Shown piece after piece: positions 63,286 through 64,000 of a DNA stretch of 64,000 bases. A model generated the notes under the pieces. That model worked only from the letters and a program-made list of their open reading frames with translations. It was not told where the DNA came from and searched no databases. Each line of letters begins with the position of its first letter. Positions within the stretch are counted from its first letter, which is position 1. The stretch comes from Gordonia polyisoprenivorans (GTDB taxonomy: Bacteria; Actinomycetota; Actinomycetes; Mycobacteriales; Mycobacteriaceae). The position numbers and the translations under genes were made by a program. The stretch covers positions 5,456,001-5,520,000 of the forward strand of contig NZ_CP072203.1 of the NCBI RefSeq assembly GCF_017654315.1, written 5' to 3'.

Positions 63286-64000
63286 CGGCGGTCTCCTCGG
63301 TGTGCAGGTCCGCCAGCTCGTCGATCCGCGCCGACGACCCCCCGACCAGCCTGGCGAGGTCCTTGGCGATCGAGAAGTATCGGTGCAACGGATAGGTGAC
63401 GTCGACGCCGAGTCCGCCGTGCAGGTGGATCATCGTGCGCAGGGTCGGGGGCAGCTCGTCGGCCATCCAATAGGTACCGATGGCCAGATCCTGTTGCGCA
63501 TCAAGATCTTCCGATATACGCCACGCCGCGGAGGTGGTCGCGAGGTTCATCGAACGGCCGACGACGTAGACGTCGGCGAGTTGCTGGCTGACCGCCTGGA
63601 ACAGTGCGATCGGCTTGTCGAACTGCTGACGGTTGGTGACGTGGTCGGCGGTCAGTCGGGTGGCGCCGGCGATCAGGCCGTCGGCGTAGGCGCACAACGC
63701 GATCCGGTAGGCGTCGCGCAACAGCGCGAGGTCGGCGGTCAGCAGGTCGGCGGCGTCGACGGGCACGTCGTCGAAACGCACCGTGTACTCACCCCAGCCG
63801 CTCGAGGACGGGGTGCGCACCAGCGCCACTCCGGGTGCCTCCGTGCGTACCGCGACTACTCCGGCGTCGGTGCCGACGAGCAGCACCGTCGAGCCCTCCG
63901 CGTGCAGGACTCCGGTTTTGACGCCGTTCAGCCGGCCATCGCGCAGCGTGGTCGACGGGGCGTCGGTGAGTGCACCGCCGAGCTCGCCGAGTGCGACGGC
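63275..64000 (-). CDS. chsE1: steroid acyl-CoA dehydrogenase subunit ChsE1 (FadE28-like), 5' end beyond window
   Basis: The 3' 241 codons of an ACAD, open to the right edge. Readable segments include LGELGGALTDAPSTTLRDGR, then TADHVTNRQQFDKPIALFQA and HLHGGLGVDVTYPLHRYFS. It is the partner of ChsE2. In M. tuberculosis cyp125 would come next upstream; that part is outside the window. Confidence 0.9.
   Translation of the reverse strand, partial: AVALGELGGALTDAPSTTLRDGRLNGVKTGVLHAEGSTVLLVGTDAGVVAVRTEAPGVALVRTPSSSGWGEYTVRFDDVPVDAADLLTADLALLRDAYRIALCAYADGLIAGATRLTADHVTNRQQFDKPIALFQAVSQQLADVYVVGRSMNLATTSAAWRISEDLDAQQDLAIGTYWMADELPPTLRTMIHLHGGLGVDVTYPLHRYFSIAKDLARLVGGSSARIDELADLHTEETADVH

Overview
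The window is high-GC actinobacterial DNA, most likely from a mycolic-acid-containing genus of the Mycobacteriales close to Gordonia or Rhodococcus. The reasons are frequent GTG starts and ATGA/GTGA stop-start overlaps, a 13E12-type HNH repeat protein, an EccA-type ESX ATPase, a fused CysNC, mycofactocin-coupled dehydrogenases, and a large cholesterol/steroid catabolic gene set carrying KstR-type operators. No rRNA, tRNA or CRISPR array was seen.

Layout. 1-5.4 kb: a GCS2-type ligase, an intergenic repeat pair, a frameshifted 13E12/HNH gene, and a PepSY membrane gene plus a small membrane gene behind an IdeR-like iron box. 5.5-13.2 kb: a DapB-like oxidoreductase with a KstR box, a GDPD-like protein, a Gly/Tyr/Gln-rich membrane protein, purL, an isolated eccA and a lipoprotein. 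13.2-17.9 kb: sulfate activation (cysQ, cysNC, cysD) facing an IclR-type regulator across a perfect palindrome. 17.9-19.9 kb: a TetR-MFS pair. 19.9-24.1 kb: an enoyl-CoA hydratase and three acyl-CoA dehydrogenases behind a perfect KstR2 motif. 24.2-26.7 kb: small membrane protein, TMEM175-like channel and a WS/DGAT gene broken by two frameshifts.

26.8-34.5 kb: hsaA-hsaC-hsaB, translationally coupled to a DUF1214-like protein, an SDR and a sulfotransferase, and divergent from kshA across two KstR boxes. hsaD is not in this cluster. 34.5-38.0 kb: TDT transporter, small membrane protein, LysR regulator, VOC protein. 38.1-39.2 kb: an AbiEi/DUF559-like gene exactly bracketed by two 53-bp hairpin repeats. 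39.2-47.0 kb: hsaF-hsaG-hsaE, divergent from an acyl-CoA dehydrogenase pair, then kstD and a MaoC hydratase (chsH3-like), with four KstR boxes or near-boxes. 47.0-51.5 kb: an MftR-like TetR, two mycofactocin-coupled SDRs and a MoxR-VWA pair. 51.5-57.8 kb: a LysR-SDR module, small proteins and two transporters. 57.8-64.0 kb: fadD, ltp2, chsH1, chsH2, chsE2 and the 3' part of chsE1, the igr-type operon for the last side-chain cycle of cholesterol.

Together the steroid genes cover ring A/B opening (kstD, kshA, hsaABC), the released C5 fragment (hsaEFG), probable C/D-ring steps (KstR2 operon) and side-chain removal (igr operon). Beyond known pathways, the most interesting items are the mycofactocin SDR plus MoxR-VWA module, the sulfotransferase/DUF1214 tail of the hsa operon, the repeat-bracketed AbiEi/DUF559 gene, and a recurring pattern of 15-18 bp tandem duplications at gene junctions. 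The last includes a chain of two six-codon mini-ORFs between chsH1 and ltp2.
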